Shown: one piece after another, positions 20,727-30,954 of the stretch
Position numbering within the stretch: the stretch's first letter is position 1
Layout of the letters: each line of letters begins with the position of its first letter
Source of the DNA: Microbacterium sp. NIBRBAC000506063
Lineage (GTDB): Bacteria > Actinomycetota > Actinomycetes > Actinomycetales > Microbacteriaceae
Length of the DNA: 64,000 nucleotides
Direction: 5' to 3'
Assembly (NCBI RefSeq): GCF_017968845.1
Contig: NZ_CP072877.1
Location: forward strand, 124,001 to 188,000
Program-made: the position numbers and the translations under genes
The notes under the pieces: generated by a model
Seen by the model: only the letters and a program-made list of their open reading frames with translations
Databases searched by the model: none
What the model was told of the DNA's origin: nothing

Positions 20727-21914
20727 CGCAGGTGGATCGCCCTCCCGAGGCCTCTGAGGGCAAGACGCGCGGGCTCGCGGCCCGTGTCTCGCTGGGCCGG
20801 TTCTTCACTCCGGTCTCGACCGAGTTCCTCCTCATCGCCTCCACGGCCCTGCTGCTGACGATCTTCGGCATCATCATGGTGCTCTCGGCGACGAGCGCAT
20901 CGTCGAACGGTCCTCTGGACGCCGCGCTCCGTCAGGGGATGTTCGCCGTCGTGGGCGTGCCGCTGATGTTCCTCATCAGCCGCTTCCCCTGCGATTCCTG
21001 CACCGGCTCGCCTGGCCGGCCCTGATCGGCTCGGTCATGATGCAGATGCTGGTGTTCGTCCCCGGACTCGGCGTGTCCTCCAGCGGAAACCAGAACTGGA
21101 TCAGGATCGCCGGCTTCACGATGCAGCCGTCCGAGTTCCTCAAGCTCTCGCTCGCCCTGTGGATCGCCTTCGTCCTCCTCCGCAAGCGCACGCGGCTGGC
21201 GATCTGGCATCACGTCTTCATCCCGGTCGTGCCGGTCTCGGCGCTCGTGATCGCCACGGTCATGGGTGGCGACGACCTCGGCACGGCGATGGTGCTCGTG
21301 CTCATCGTGCTGGGTTGCCTGTTCTTCTCCGGGGCCAAGCTGCGCATCTTCATCCTGCCGATGCTCATCGGCGTGGCCGTCGTCGCCGCCTACGCGTACA
21401 CGAGCGAGAACCGGATGCGGCGCATCATGGACCTCTTCAGCGACGAGTGCGACATCCAGAGGGAGTGCTACCAGGCCACGCACGGGGTGTGGGGCTGGCC
21501 AGCGGCGGGATCTTCGGGCTGGGGCTCGGCAACTCCAAGGAGAAGTACGGCTGGCTGCCGCACGCCGAGAACGACTACATCTTCGCGATAGTGGGAGAGG
21601 AGCTGGGACTGATCGGATGCCTCGTAGTCCTGGCGCTGTTCACCCTCTACGCGGTGGGCGCCTTCCACATCATCCGCAAGACGCGGGATCCGTTCATCCG
21701 GGTCGCCGCGGGCGGGATCACGGTCTGGATCATCGGGCAGGCGCTCATCAACATCGGCGTCGTCCTGCGTCTGGTGCCGGTGCTCGGCATCCCGCTCCCG
21801 TTCATGTCGCAGGGCGGCACGGCGCTCCTGGCCGTCCTCATGGCCAGCGGGGTGCTCCTGGCGTTCGCGCGCACGCTCACCGCGCCCGAGGAACCGGGTA
21901 AAGTCGCCAGGTGA
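20723..21914 (+). CDS. ftsW: Septal peptidoglycan polymerase FtsW (SEDS family)
   Basis: About 397 residues with ten membrane helices. Polymerises lipid II at the septum together with FtsI. SEDS signatures: [48 protein letters not shown] and [15 protein letters not shown]. The extracellular segment between the seventh and eighth helices contains two Cys in a short span ([11 protein letters not shown]), an unusual detail that could form a disulfide. Frame lost near 20990 and 21497. The stop TGA overlaps the murG GTG. Confidence 0.93.
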
Positions 21915-22986
21915 CCACCTACCTCCTCGCCGGCGGCGGCACCGCCGGTCATGTGAACCCCTGCTCGCCGTCGCCGACGCCCTCCGGGCCAGGGACGACG
22001 CCGCGCAGGTGCGGGTCCTGGGCACGAAGGAAGGGCTGGAGGCACGTCTGGTCCCGAGCGCGGCTACGAGCTGCTCGTCGTCGACAAGGTGCCCTTCCCG
22101 CGTCGTCCGAACGCGGATGCGCTCCGCTTCCCGGCACGGTTCCGTCGCGCGGTCGCGCAGGTGCGGGACCACATCCGCACGCACGGGGTGGACGCGGTCG
22201 TCGGCTTCGGCGGATACGCCTCGGCGCCCGCGTACGTCGCCGCCCGTCGCGAGCGCGTGCCCTTCGTCGTGCACGAGGCGAATGCGCTTCCTGGGCTCGC
22301 GAACAAGTTCGGCGCCCGCCGCGCCGCCGCTGTCGGCGTCACCTTCCCGGCACCCCGCTGCCGGGCGCCGAGGTGGTGGGGATGCCGCTGCGCCGCGAGA
22401 TCGTGGAACTGGATCGTGCGGCGCTGCGACAGGAGGCGGCAGCGGCCTTCGGCCTGGACCCGGCGCGGCCGGTGCTGCTCGTCTTCGGGGCTCGCTGGGC
22501 GCCCAGCGCCTCAACGAGGCCCTCGCCGGCTCCTGGCAGGACGTCCTCGCCGCCGGCTGGCAGCTCCTGCACGTGACGGGCGAGCGCAGCGATCTCGCCG
22601 ACCCCGGTGCCGAGGGATACGCCCTGCGCCGCTACGTGGACCGCATGGATCTGGCCTTCGCGCTGGCCGACCTCGTGCTCTCGCGCGCCGGCGCGGCGAC
22701 GGTGAGCGAGATCGCCGCGCTGGGGCTTCCCGCCGTGTACGTGCCCTACGCCGTCGGCAACGGCGAGCAGCGGCTGAACGCCGCGCCGTCCGTCGACGCG
22801 GGGGCGGCCCTCCTCCTCGACGACGCCGGCTTCGACGGCGACGTGATCCGCCGCGTCGTGGTGCCGCTGCTGGCCGATCGGACAAAGATCGCGGAGATGG
22901 CCGCGGCCGCCGAACGCACCGGCATCCGGACGGGCTCCGAGAACGTCATCGCGCAGCTCGACCGGGCACTCGCCGCGCGGGACTGA
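21911..22986 (+). CDS. murG: UDP-GlcNAc:undecaprenyl-pyrophosphoryl-MurNAc-pentapeptide transferase
   Basis: About 359 residues. Adds GlcNAc to lipid I, making lipid II, at the inner face of the membrane. [13 protein letters not shown] is the first G-loop, [11 protein letters not shown] the second, [24 protein letters not shown] the third G-loop, and [22 protein letters not shown] the donor-binding segment. Frame lost near 21959, 22056, 22349 and 22491. GTG start overlapping ftsW. It is the last gene before an opposite-strand gene pair interrupts the cluster. Confidence 0.94.
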
Positions 22987-23019
22987 ACAGCGGCGCGTTC
23001 CTCGCCTGCGGCCGGACCT

Positions 23020-23404
23020 TCAGGGAGCTCCGCGCCACCGGGACGGGCGTCGCCCGCGCGCAGGGCGGACGCGACGAGGGCGAGTGCTTCGTCTGCATCG
23101 ACGCGCAGCGTCCGCATCCGCTCGGCGAACGCCGTCGCGGCGCGCTGCGCCTCTTGACGTGCGGGGTCGCCCTGCGGCGCGATGAAGCTGCCGTGGCGTC
23201 CTCGCGTCTCGATGAAGCCCGCCGCCTCGAGCTCCCGATAGGCGCGGGCCACGGTGCCGGGCGCGAGGCCGAGGTCGTCGGCGAGGCGCCGCACGGGGGA
23301 AGCCGCTCGCCCGGTGTGAGCGCGCCCGACGACACGGCGTCCACCATCTGTGCGCGCAGCTGCTCGAACGGAGGGACGGGCGAGGAGGGATCGATGACGA
23401 TCAT
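23020..23404 (-). CDS. GntR family regulator, YtrA-type (short effector-free form)
   Basis: About 128 residues. N-terminal winged helix-turn-helix of GntR type: [52 protein letters not shown] is readable in pieces around 23170-23380, followed by a short ~50-residue helical tail typical of the YtrA subgroup, which often sits in operons with transporters or membrane proteins. ATG at 23404 overlaps the stop of the membrane-protein gene (ATGA). Frame lost near 23296, and probably again near 23040; the stop at 23020-23022 is inferred from that second repair, so the end is uncertain and could lie closer to murG. Confidence 0.75.
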
Positions 23405-24322
23405 GACGGGCTCCCGACCGGCGTCGCCCGCACGGAGAGCGGATGCAGCGCGGCGGGGAGCTTCCCGCTGCCGAGCGAGTACAGCACGAGCAGGAGCGGG
23501 ATGCCCCACCAGGGGAAGAGATCCATGAGCGCCGGGAGATCGGACGTCCGCGGCGACAACCACGCGGACAGCAGAAGCGTGGCCGCCATCCCGAAGGGCA
23601 GCCAGCACACCATCGCGGCGCTCATCCGCAGCGACCCGAGGGCATCGGCGCGGAAGAGGTCGTCCCAGGCGAGCTCGAGCGTGTCGGAGGCGGGCTGGGC
23701 TGGTCGAGGATGCGGCGTTCGGCGAGGCGGGTGGCAACGGTGACCACGAGCGCCAGCGCGAGCGCGGCGACTGTGGCGAAGACGGCCCGGCCACTCGTGC
23801 GGCCGGGCGCGAAGAGCAGCACCGCCGTCGACGCGGTGGCGCCGCCCAGCAGCACGACGGGGTGAGGCGACGCCAGGCGCCGAGGTAGTCGGGCGTGCGC
23901 AGAACCGTCGCCCGAGCGATGCGTGGCGCGGCGGGGGTGGGCGAGAAGAGGCGTTCGCGCACCTGGGCGACGACGCTCCCGGCGGTGACCACGGCGACGA
24001 CGATCACGAGCGTCAGGATCCACATCGCGTAAGAGCTGGAGACGAGCGGCGTCCAGAGGAAGAGCCCGCCCATCAGGAGGATCGCTCCGAGGAGCGCCCA
24101 CATGTTGACACGCGTGATCGTCCGCAGGCGCACACGGACGCCGCGGTGGACGGCGTCGGTGCCGAAGGGCAGTCGCGCGCGCATCGACGTCTCGTGCGCC
24201 CGCGCGTCTCCCCAGTCCGCCTTCCTCGTCGCGATCAGGAATCCGATGGGCACGGCCGCGGAGGCGAGCAGCAGCATCGTGTTGAAGACCGTGACGGACA
24301 TCTCGAAGGACCAGAAGGGCAT
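23401..24322 (-). CDS. Membrane protein of unknown function, partner of the GntR regulator
   Basis: About 307 residues with some six membrane segments, including VTVFNTMLLLASAAVPIGFL, NMWALLGAILLMGGLF, ILTLVIVVAVVTAGSVVAQV and a C-terminal pair near 23420-23600. A soluble loop (FSPTPAAPRIARATVLRTPD) lies in the middle. Resembles the DUF1648/DUF5808-type membrane proteins that occur with YtrA-like regulators, but I do not recognise it with certainty. ATG at 24322; frame lost near 23880 and 23695. It forms a two-gene operon with the GntR gene, inserted antisense in the dcw cluster between murG and murC. Confidence 0.65.
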
Positions 24323-24431
24323 GCGGCCATTGTTCGCCCTCTGCGCCAATGTGTCAATACAAAAGGGCGGAGAGCGGTGACCGCGCGGCGCAAGCCCGCG
24401 CGCCCTGGGCCGCGGCATCCCTCCGCCGATC

Positions 24432-24437
24432 TAAGAT
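24432..24437 (+). promoter_or_regulatory. -10 element TAAGAT for murC
   Basis: TAAGAT ends 9 nt before the murC ATG, so murC-ftsQ can be transcribed from its own promoter, which is needed because the preceding gene pair is on the other strand. Confidence 0.5.
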
Positions 24438-24446
24438 TGACGGGTC

Positions 24447-25845
24447 ATGATCAGACCCGACCTCACCCTGCCGATCCCCGAATCGATCACCGCTGCGCAC
24501 TTCATCGGCATCGGTGGATCCGGCATGAGCGGGCTGGCGAGGATGTTCCTGGACGCCGGCATCCGCGTCTCCGGATCCGACCGTGCCGACAGCGAGGCGC
24601 TGCGCACCCTGGAGGCGCTCGGGGCGACCGTGCACGTCGGCCATGACGCGGCGCACCTGGGGGATGCCGACACGGTCGTGCACACGGGGGCGATCTGGCC
24701 GGAGAACCCGGAGTACGTCACGGCGAAGGAGCGCAGACTGCACGTCATCCACCGCTCGCAGGCGCTCTTCTGGCTGATCCGCGGTCGTCGGCTCGTCTCG
24801 GTCGCGGGCGCCCACGGCAAGACGACCTCGACGGGCATGATCGTCACCGGCCTGCGGGCGCTCGGCGCCGATCCGCACTTCGTCAACGGCGGCGTGATCG
24901 CCGGCCTCGACGCCTCGAGCGCCTCGGGCCGCGACGACCTGTTCGTGATCGAGGCCGACGAGTCCGACGGCACGTTCGAGCTGTACGACACCTCGGTCTC
25001 GCTCATCACCAACGTCGACCCCGACCACCTCGACCACTACGGCACCGAAGACGCCTTCCACGACGCCTTCGTCCGTTTCGCCGACGCCTCCCGCGAAGCG
25101 GTCGTCATCTCCGCCGACGATCCGGGCGCCCGGCGCGTGCGCGCGGATCTGCGGCATCCGAACGTGCTGACCTTCGGGGTCTCCGAGGGTGCGGACCTGC
25201 GCGTGGGCGACATCGTCACCGACGGTCCGGTCTCGGCCACGCTGAGCCATCGCGGTGAGACCGTGCGGCTGCGCCTGGCCGTCCCCGGCGCGCACAACGC
25301 GATCAACGCCGCGGGCGCGGTCGGCGTGCTCCTCACGCTGGGCTTCGTGCTGCCGGATGCCGCGCGGGCGGTCGAGTCCTTCGCCGGCACGGTGCGCCGC
25401 TTCGAGCTGCACGGCATCGAGCGTGGCGTGCACGTCTACGACGACTACGCGCACCACCCGACCGAGGTGCGGGCCGCCCTGGAGGGGCGCGCACGGTCGT
25501 CGGGAACGGCCGGATCATCGCGATCCAGCAGCCGCACACATATTCGCGCACCCAGCACATGTACCGCGAGTTCGCCGAGGTCCTCGAGGAGCTGGCCGAC
25601 CACACCGTCATGCTCGACGTCTACGGCGCGCGCGAGGATCCCGTGCCCGGGGTGACGGGGGAGCTCGTCAGCGATGCCTTCGCCGACCCGGCGCGCGTGC
25701 ACTACGTCCCGGACTGGCAGGAGGCGGCGGAGTACACCGCCGGCATCGCCCGAGAGGGCGACTTCGTCATCACCCTCGGCTGCGGCAACGTGTACCTGAT
25801 GATCCCGCAGGTGCTCGAGGCGCTGCGGGGACCGCCGAGGAGTAG
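24447..25845 (+). CDS. murC: UDP-N-acetylmuramate--L-alanine ligase
   Basis: About 466 residues. Adds L-Ala to UDP-MurNAc, the first peptide step. [16 protein letters not shown] is the N-terminal nucleotide loop, [14 protein letters not shown] the ATP P-loop (~residue 115), [20 protein letters not shown], and [12 protein letters not shown] the C-terminal domain signature. Frame lost near 25488 (GGGGGCG reads GGGGCG) and near 25831, the second giving the stop at 25843-25845. FtsQ follows after three bases. Confidence 0.94.
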
Positions 25846-25848
25846 CGG

Positions 25849-26779
25849 ATGCGTCGGCCCACGCCCCTTCCCGTCGTGCCGGAGACGCCGCGGCCCTCGC
25901 GAACGCGTGCACCGGCGCCCCGCACGGAAGAGCGGGGCGCCGCCGAGGAGCAGCCCATGGCGGATCCCGTCTCCGATCCGGTGGCACCGACGCCGGAGGG
26001 CGCGCCGGAGCCGGACGCGCCCGCGCCTGTCTCGTCCCGCGACGTCTGGCGGGCGGCCCGGGCGCGCCGTAAGGCGCTGCGCGCTGAGATCCGGCGGTTC
26101 ACGAAGGCCTCGCGTCGTCGTCGCCTCGCCTGGCTCGGCGGAATCGGCGCGGTCGTCACGCTCATCCTCGGCTGCGTCGTCGCGGCCTACAGCCCGCTGT
26201 TCGCGCTGGAGAGGATCACCGTCGTGGGCACGTCGGCGCTGGACGCCGCCACCGTGGAGGCGGCGCTGTCCGGGCAGTTGGGCACGCCGCTCGCGCTCGT
26301 GGACGAGAGCGAGATCAAGGCGGCGCTGATGCCGTTCCCCCTCATCGAGACCTACGCGCTCGAGGCGCGTCCGCCGCACGATTTGACCGTGCGCATCGTC
26401 GAGCGCACGCCGGTCGGTGTCATCGAGTCCGGCGCGGGGTTCACGATCGTCGATGCGGCCGGGGTCGCGCTCGCGACCACGCAGAACAGGCCGAAGGGCG
26501 AGCCGCTGCTCGACATCGACGGCGGAGTGGACTCGGCGGCGTTCACCGCGGCCGGTCTGGTGGTCCGCTCGGTACCGGAAGGCGTCCGCGAGAAACTCAC
26601 CCGCGTGACCGCCTCCTCGCCCGACGACGTGACGCTGCACCTGGGCTCTCGCACGACCGTCGTGTGGGGAGCGCGGAGCAGTCGGCGTTGAAGGCGGTCG
26701 TGCTCGATCGCACGATGCAGGCCGCCCGGATGCGCGCAACTACGACGTCTCCTCGCCGGAGGCCGTGGTCGTCCGCTGA
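25849..26779 (+). CDS. ftsQ: Cell division protein FtsQ (DivIB-like)
   Basis: About 310 residues. Long Pro/Glu-rich cytoplasmic N-terminus (~100 residues), one membrane helix ([22 protein letters not shown]), then a POTRA domain ([19 protein letters not shown]) and the beta-domain ([26 protein letters not shown]). It links early and late divisome proteins outside the membrane. Frame lost near 26669 and 26739; restoring both gives a C-terminus ending in SSPEAVVVR and a stop at 26777-26779, typical for actinobacterial FtsQ. Confidence 0.9.
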
Positions 26780-26870
26780 CCGCGTGTCCGGGTACCGGAT
26801 GCCGTGTGTTTGTCCGACACGCGCGTGTCGCTCCTGCGGCGGGGAGCGGGTGGCGCTTACCGTCGAGAGC

Positions 26871-26920
26871 AGGAAAACAATACCGGGAAATTCTTTCTAC
26901 TTCTAGTTGAAGTTTAAGGT
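26871..26920 (+). promoter_or_regulatory. A+T-rich promoter region of ftsZ
   Basis: About 66% A+T over 50 bp in a ~70% G+C genome, in the 175-bp gap before ftsZ. It contains the hairpin-like ACTTC...GAAGT (26898-26913) and TTGAAG at 26907-26912, a possible -35 element. The exact -10 is not clear. It is the largest intergenic gap within the cluster, so ftsZ probably has its own strong promoter. Confidence 0.5.
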
Positions 26921-26954
26921 TTCGCCGGTGCAGGCTCGAACAACGGAGGCCGGC

Positions 26955-28121
26955 ATGAGCCACAACCAGAACTACCTCGCCGTGATCAAGGTCGTCGGCG
27001 TCGGTGGTGGCGGCGTCAACGCCGTCAACCGCATGATCGAGCTCGGCCTCCGCGGAGTCGAGTTCATCGCGATCAACACCGATGCGCAGGCGCTCCTCAT
27101 GAGCGATGCCGACGTCAAGCTCGACGTCGGGCGCGAACTCACCCGGGCCTCGGCGCCGGCGCCGACCCCGAGGTGGGTCGTCGCGCCGCCGAAGACCACG
27201 CGGAGGAGATCGAGCAGGCGCTCACCGGCGCCGACATGGTGTTCGTGACCGCCGGCGAGGGCGGAGGGACCGGCACCGGCGGCGCCCCCGTGGTCGCCCG
27301 CATCGCCAAGTCCATCGGCGCCCTCACCATCGGCGTCGTCACGAAGCCCTTCTCCTTCGAGGGCCGTCGCCGTCAGACCCAGGCCGAGGTCGGGTTACCA
27401 AGCTCAAGGAGGAGGTCGACACGCTCATCGTCGTGCCCAACGACCGTCTCCTGGAGATCAGCGACCGCGGCATCTCGATGATCGAGGCCTTCGCGACCGC
27501 CGACCAGGTGCTCCTGGCCGGTGTGCAGGGCATCACCGACCTCATCACGACGCCGGGCCTGATCAACCTCGACTTCGCCGACGTCAAGTCGGTCATGCAG
27601 GGGGCCGGCTCCGCGCTCATGGGCATCGGCTCGGCGCGCGGCGCCGACCGGGCGATCAAGGCCGCCGAGCTCGCGGTCGAGTCCCCGCTGCTGGAGGCCT
27701 CGATCGAGGGTGCGCACGGCGTCCTCCTCTCGATCCAGGGCGGCTCGAACCTCGGCATCTTCGAGATCCACGACGCCGCCGACCTCGTCAAGGAGGCCGC
27801 GCACCCCGAGGCCAACATCATCTTCGGCACCGTCATCGACGACACCCTCGGCGACGAGGTGCGCGTCACGGTCATCGCCGCCGGCTTCGACGGCGGCGAG
27901 CCCCTGCCGCGCTCCGCGGAGAACCTGCTCATCAGCAGCCGCTCCGACGAAGCGGGAGAATCCGCTCCCGAGCTGCCGCCGTATCCGGGAGACGTGGTGG
28001 CAGGGGATCCGACGACGCAGCTCCCGAAGCGACGGAGGAACGCGCACCGATCCTGGCTCCCACGAGCCTGGAGCCCGCGCTCGAGGACGACGAGATCGAC
28101 ATCCCCGAGTTCCTCAAGTAA
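26955..28121 (+). CDS. ftsZ: Cell division GTPase FtsZ
   Basis: About 389 residues. Tubulin-like GTPase that forms the Z ring. Motifs: [16 protein letters not shown] (loop T1), [33 protein letters not shown] (tubulin signature loop T4), VVPNDRLL and [11 protein letters not shown] (T7 catalytic loop). The C-terminal peptide DIPEFLK is the docking tail for SepF and others. ATG at 26955 with GGAGG five bases upstream. Frame lost near 27152, 27393 and 28015. Followed immediately by a short repeat and yggS. Confidence 0.96.
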
Positions 28122-28140
28122 CCCTTCGACAGGCTCAGGG
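28122..28140. repeat. Dispersed intergenic repeat (CCTTCGACAGGCTCAGGG), copy after ftsZ
   Basis: CCCTTCGACAGGCTCAGGG lies directly after the ftsZ stop; a related sequence (CCCTGACAGGCTCAGCG) follows the rpsA stop at 60148. The CCCT...AGGG ends are complementary, so the unit can form a small hairpin. Function unknown. Confidence 0.45.
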
Positions 28141-28146
28141 ACCGAG

Positions 28147-28829
28147 TTGTCCACTCTTCCGGAGAGACTGGCGGCGGTCGATGCGCGGATAGCGGAAGCC
28201 GCGCGGGCCGCGGGGCGCGACCCGGCCGGCATCACGCGCATCGTCGTGACGAAGTTCCATCCGGCTGCGCTCGTCCGCGAGCTGCACGCACTCGGGTGGG
28301 CGACGTCGGCGAGAACCGCCAGCAGGAGCTGACGGCCAAGGTCCCCGAGACCGGAGACCTGGAGGGGCTTCGCTGGCACTTCATCGGCCAGGCGCAGACG
28401 AAGAAGGCCGGAGCCATCCGCAGGGTCGCCACGGCGGTGCACTCGGTCGACCGGATGAGGCTCGCCGACGCGCTCGAGCGCGCCGCGGCATCCGACGACG
28501 TCTTGGACGTGCTCCTCCAGGTCAACCTCACCGACGATCCCGGTCGGGGCGGCGCGGCTCCGGGCGAGATCGAGCAGCTCGCCGAGCACATCGCCGGACT
28601 CGACACCCTGCGTCTGCGCGGCGTCATGGCCGTCGCCCCGCTGGACGAGGAGCCTGCGCGCGCCTTCGCCCGGGTGGGAGGCTACTCCGAACGGATCCGG
28701 AGCATCGTCCCCGACGCCGGGTGGATCTCGATGGGGATGACCGCCGACTTCCGCGAGGCGATCGCCGCGGGTGCGACACACCTGCGGATCGGCTCGGCAA
28801 TCACCGGTCCGCGCCCCGACCGGGGTTAA
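28147..28829 (+). CDS. yggS: PLP homeostasis protein, YggS/PROSC family
   Basis: About 227 residues. Single-domain TIM-barrel PLP-binding protein with no known catalytic activity. IVVTKFHPAALVRELHALG holds the PLP-binding Lys; GENRQQELTAK, WHFIGQAQTKKA, LLQVNLTDDPGRGG, LRGVMAVAP and SMGMTADFREAIAAGATHLRIGSAI are family signatures. TTG start at 28147, chosen from AGGGA nearby and the family N-terminus. One frame loss near 28299. Its place between ftsZ and sepF is conserved in actinobacteria. Confidence 0.92.
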
Positions 28830-28868
28830 CCTCGAAACAGCCGATCCCGCACCGATCCGGAGGAAAGC

Positions 28869-29333
28869 ATGGGAAACCCGCTGAAGAAGACCATGGTCTA
28901 CCTCGGCCTCGCCGATGAAGAAGAGGTCTACGACGAGCCCGCTGCGCAGACGCCTGCGCGCGTCTCGCGCGACCGCGATCGTGAGGAGGTGGCGGCTCCT
29001 GTGACACCGTTGCGCCGTCCTACCGCAGTGCGCCAGCCCGCTGCCGGCGCCGTGAACGAGATCCTCACGGTGCATCCCAAGCAGTACCGCGACGCGCAGA
29101 TCATCGCCGAGAACTTCCGCGAAGGCGTTCCGGTCATCATCAATCTGACGCAGATGAGCGACGCCGATGCGCGACGTCTCATCGACTTCGCCAGCGGTCT
29201 CTCCCTCGGCCTCTACGGACGCATCGAGCGCGTGACGAGCAAGGTCTTCCTGCTCTCGCCGGAGAACATCGCGGTCTCGGGTCACGGTGGCATCGCCAGC
29301 GCCGACCCGGAGTCGGCGGGCTTCGACCACTAG
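28869..29333 (+). CDS. sepF: Cell division protein SepF
   Basis: 154 residues. N-terminal amphipathic membrane anchor ([19 protein letters not shown]), a disordered linker, then the SepF dimerisation domain ([52 protein letters not shown]). It tethers FtsZ to the membrane in bacteria without FtsA, consistent with the absence of ftsA here. ATG with GGAGGAAAG four bases upstream. Frame intact. Confidence 0.95.
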   Translation: MGNPLKKTMVYLGLADEEEVYDEPAAQTPARVSRDRDREEVAAPVTPLRRPTAVRQPAAGAVNEILTVHPKQYRDAQIIAENFREGVPVIINLTQMSDADARRLIDFASGLSLGLYGRIERVTSKVFLLSPENIAVSGHGGIASADPESAGFDH

Positions 29334-29339
29334 ATCGGC

Positions 29340-29639
29340 GTGGCACCTCTCATCTCGACGATCGCAGCGATCCTCAATCTGCTGCTGCTCCTGTACGTGT
29401 TCGTGCTTCTCGCCCGTCTCGTGCTCGAGTACATCCCGATGTTCAACCCTCAGTGGCGGCCGAAAGGTGCGGGCCTGGTCGCCGCCGAGGTGGTGTACAT
29501 CGTGACCGACCCTCCCGTGAAGTTCTTCCGGCGGATCATCCCGCCGCTGCGGATCGGCGAGCTCTCACTGGACTTCGGCTTCATGCTCACGATGCTCCTC
29601 GTGTTCGTGCTCATGTCGATCACGAGGGCCTTCATCTGA
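29340..29639 (+). CDS. YggT family membrane protein
   Basis: 99 residues with two hydrophobic segments (ISTIAAILNLLLLLYVFVLL and FGFMLTMLLVFVLMSITRAF) and the family motif VTDPPVKFFRRIIPPLRIGELSLDFG between them. GTG start six bases after the sepF stop. Members of this family lie between sepF and wag31 in most actinobacteria; the molecular role is unclear. Frame intact. Confidence 0.88.
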   Translation: MAPLISTIAAILNLLLLLYVFVLLARLVLEYIPMFNPQWRPKGAGLVAAEVVYIVTDPPVKFFRRIIPPLRIGELSLDFGFMLTMLLVFVLMSITRAFI

Positions 29640-29708
29640 CACCCCCATCTGACATCGCCACGGAATCGGGACAAACCTCTCCGGGGTAAGCACTCTTCGC
29701 GGCGGCGG

Positions 29709-29714
29709 CTATGC
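29709..29714 (+). promoter_or_regulatory. Possible -10 element TATGCT for wag31
   Basis: TATGCT lies in the 163-bp gap before wag31. It would give a leader of about 85 nt that contains a GC-rich hairpin (GCGCGCC...) and ends in AAAAAGGAG, a strong ribosome binding site for the ATG at 29803. Confidence 0.4.
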
Positions 29715-29802
29715 TTGCACAGAACGAGCGGTGCGCGCCCCGGGTACGCGCCCATAGAACACCTGGCCACCGACCGAGAAATCATCGAAAAAGGAGCCAC
29801 TC

Positions 29803-30379
29803 ATGGCATTGACCCGGATGACGTCGTCCACAAGCAGTTCCAGCACGTTCGCTTCAAGGACGGGTTCGACCCGGACGAGGTCGATGACTACCTCGACGAG
29901 ATCGTCGTCGAGTGGCGCAAGACCATCGACGAGAACAACGAGCTCAAGGCGAAGATCGCCGCGCTCGAGTCCGGCGAGGCCGCCGCCGCGCCGGCTCCCG
30001 TCCCGCTGCCCCGGCCCCGGTCGTCACGGCCGCGCCCGCAGCCGGCGGCGAGTCGCCGCTCGACGCCTCGACCGGCATCATCGCCGTGGCGCAGCGCGTC
30101 CACGACGAGTACGTCGCCGAGGGCCAGGCCAAGAGCAACCAGATCCTCGCCGAGGCCGAGTCCCGCGCACAGCAGATCATCTCGCAGGCCGAGGTGCGCC
30201 AGCGCGAGGAGCTCGACCGGCTCAACACCGAGCGCTCGGGCCTCGAGCAGAAGATCGGCGAGCTGCGCGAGTTCGAGAACTCCTACCGCTCGCAGCTGCG
30301 CGGATACTTCGAGGGTCAGTTGCGTCAGCTCAACTCGGAGCAGCCGCAGGCGGACTCCGTGCCCTCACTCGGTCAGTAA
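29803..30379 (+). CDS. wag31: DivIVA-family polar growth protein Wag31
   Basis: About 192 residues. N-terminal DivIVA domain (MALTPDDVVHKQFQHVRF, GFDPDEVDDYLDEI) that senses curved membrane, an Ala/Pro-rich linker near residue 70, and a long coiled coil (VAQRVHDEYVAEGQAKSNQI, QREELDRLNTERSGLEQKI). In actinobacteria it recruits the polar growth machinery. Frame lost near 29816 (so the ORF starting here looks unrelated until repaired) and near 30010. Strong AAGGAG seven bases before the ATG. Last gene of the dcw region. Confidence 0.93.
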
Positions 30380-30388
30380 GGCGTCCAC

Positions 30389-30952
30389 TTGAGACGTCGC
30401 CCCCTTCGTCGGTCGGCGGCCGGTGCGATCATCGCGGTTCTCGCGGTGGTCGTGCTGGCCGCCGATCAGTTCGTCAAGCACCTCACCGTGACCCGGCTTC
30501 CTTGGCAGGAGGTCGTTCCGGTGTGGGGAGCTTCCTGCAGCTGTACCACACGACCAATCCCGGAGCCGCCTTCTCACTGGGCGAGAGCGTGACCTGGGTG
30601 TTCACGATCGCCCTGGCCACGGTGGCCGTCGTCATCGCCTGGAAGGCGCTGGGCGTGCACTCCCGTCTCTGGGCGGTCGTGCTGGGTGGACTGCTGGCGG
30701 TGTCCTCGGCAACCTCGGTGACCGTCTCTTCCGCGACCCGGGTTTCCGGTCGGCCATGTCGTCGACATGATCTCGATGCCCTGGATGATGCCCGCGGTCT
30801 TCAACGTCGCCGACATCTTCATCGTCTCCGGCATGATCTCCGTCGCCCTCCTGATCGTGCTCGGCATCCGGCTCGACGGAACTCGTGAGCGCGATCACGC
30901 CTCGGATGCCGCCGCCACGGAACCCGGGACGCCCGGCCCGAGCGAGGCCTGA
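30389..30952 (+). CDS. lspA: Lipoprotein signal peptidase
   Basis: About 188 residues. Cleaves the signal peptide of lipoproteins in the membrane; several candidate substrates are in this window (CtaC, the lipoprotein at 57929-58448, the binding protein at 61153). Four membrane helices and the two catalytic aspartates: GNLGDRLFRD and FNVADIFI; also TTNPGAAFSLG and DMISMPWM. TTG start at 30389 is the only start that keeps the first helix. Frame lost near 30526, 30706 and 30753. The rluD start follows after two bases. Confidence 0.92.
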
Positions 30953-30954
30953 CG

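Noticed and set aside
22987..23019. Third frame extension of the GntR gene into murG on the opposite strand
   Set aside because: The unrepaired frame runs on for ~270 bases antisense to murG with no family similarity; a single G/C loss near 23040 gives a stop at 23020 and a normal YtrA-type length.
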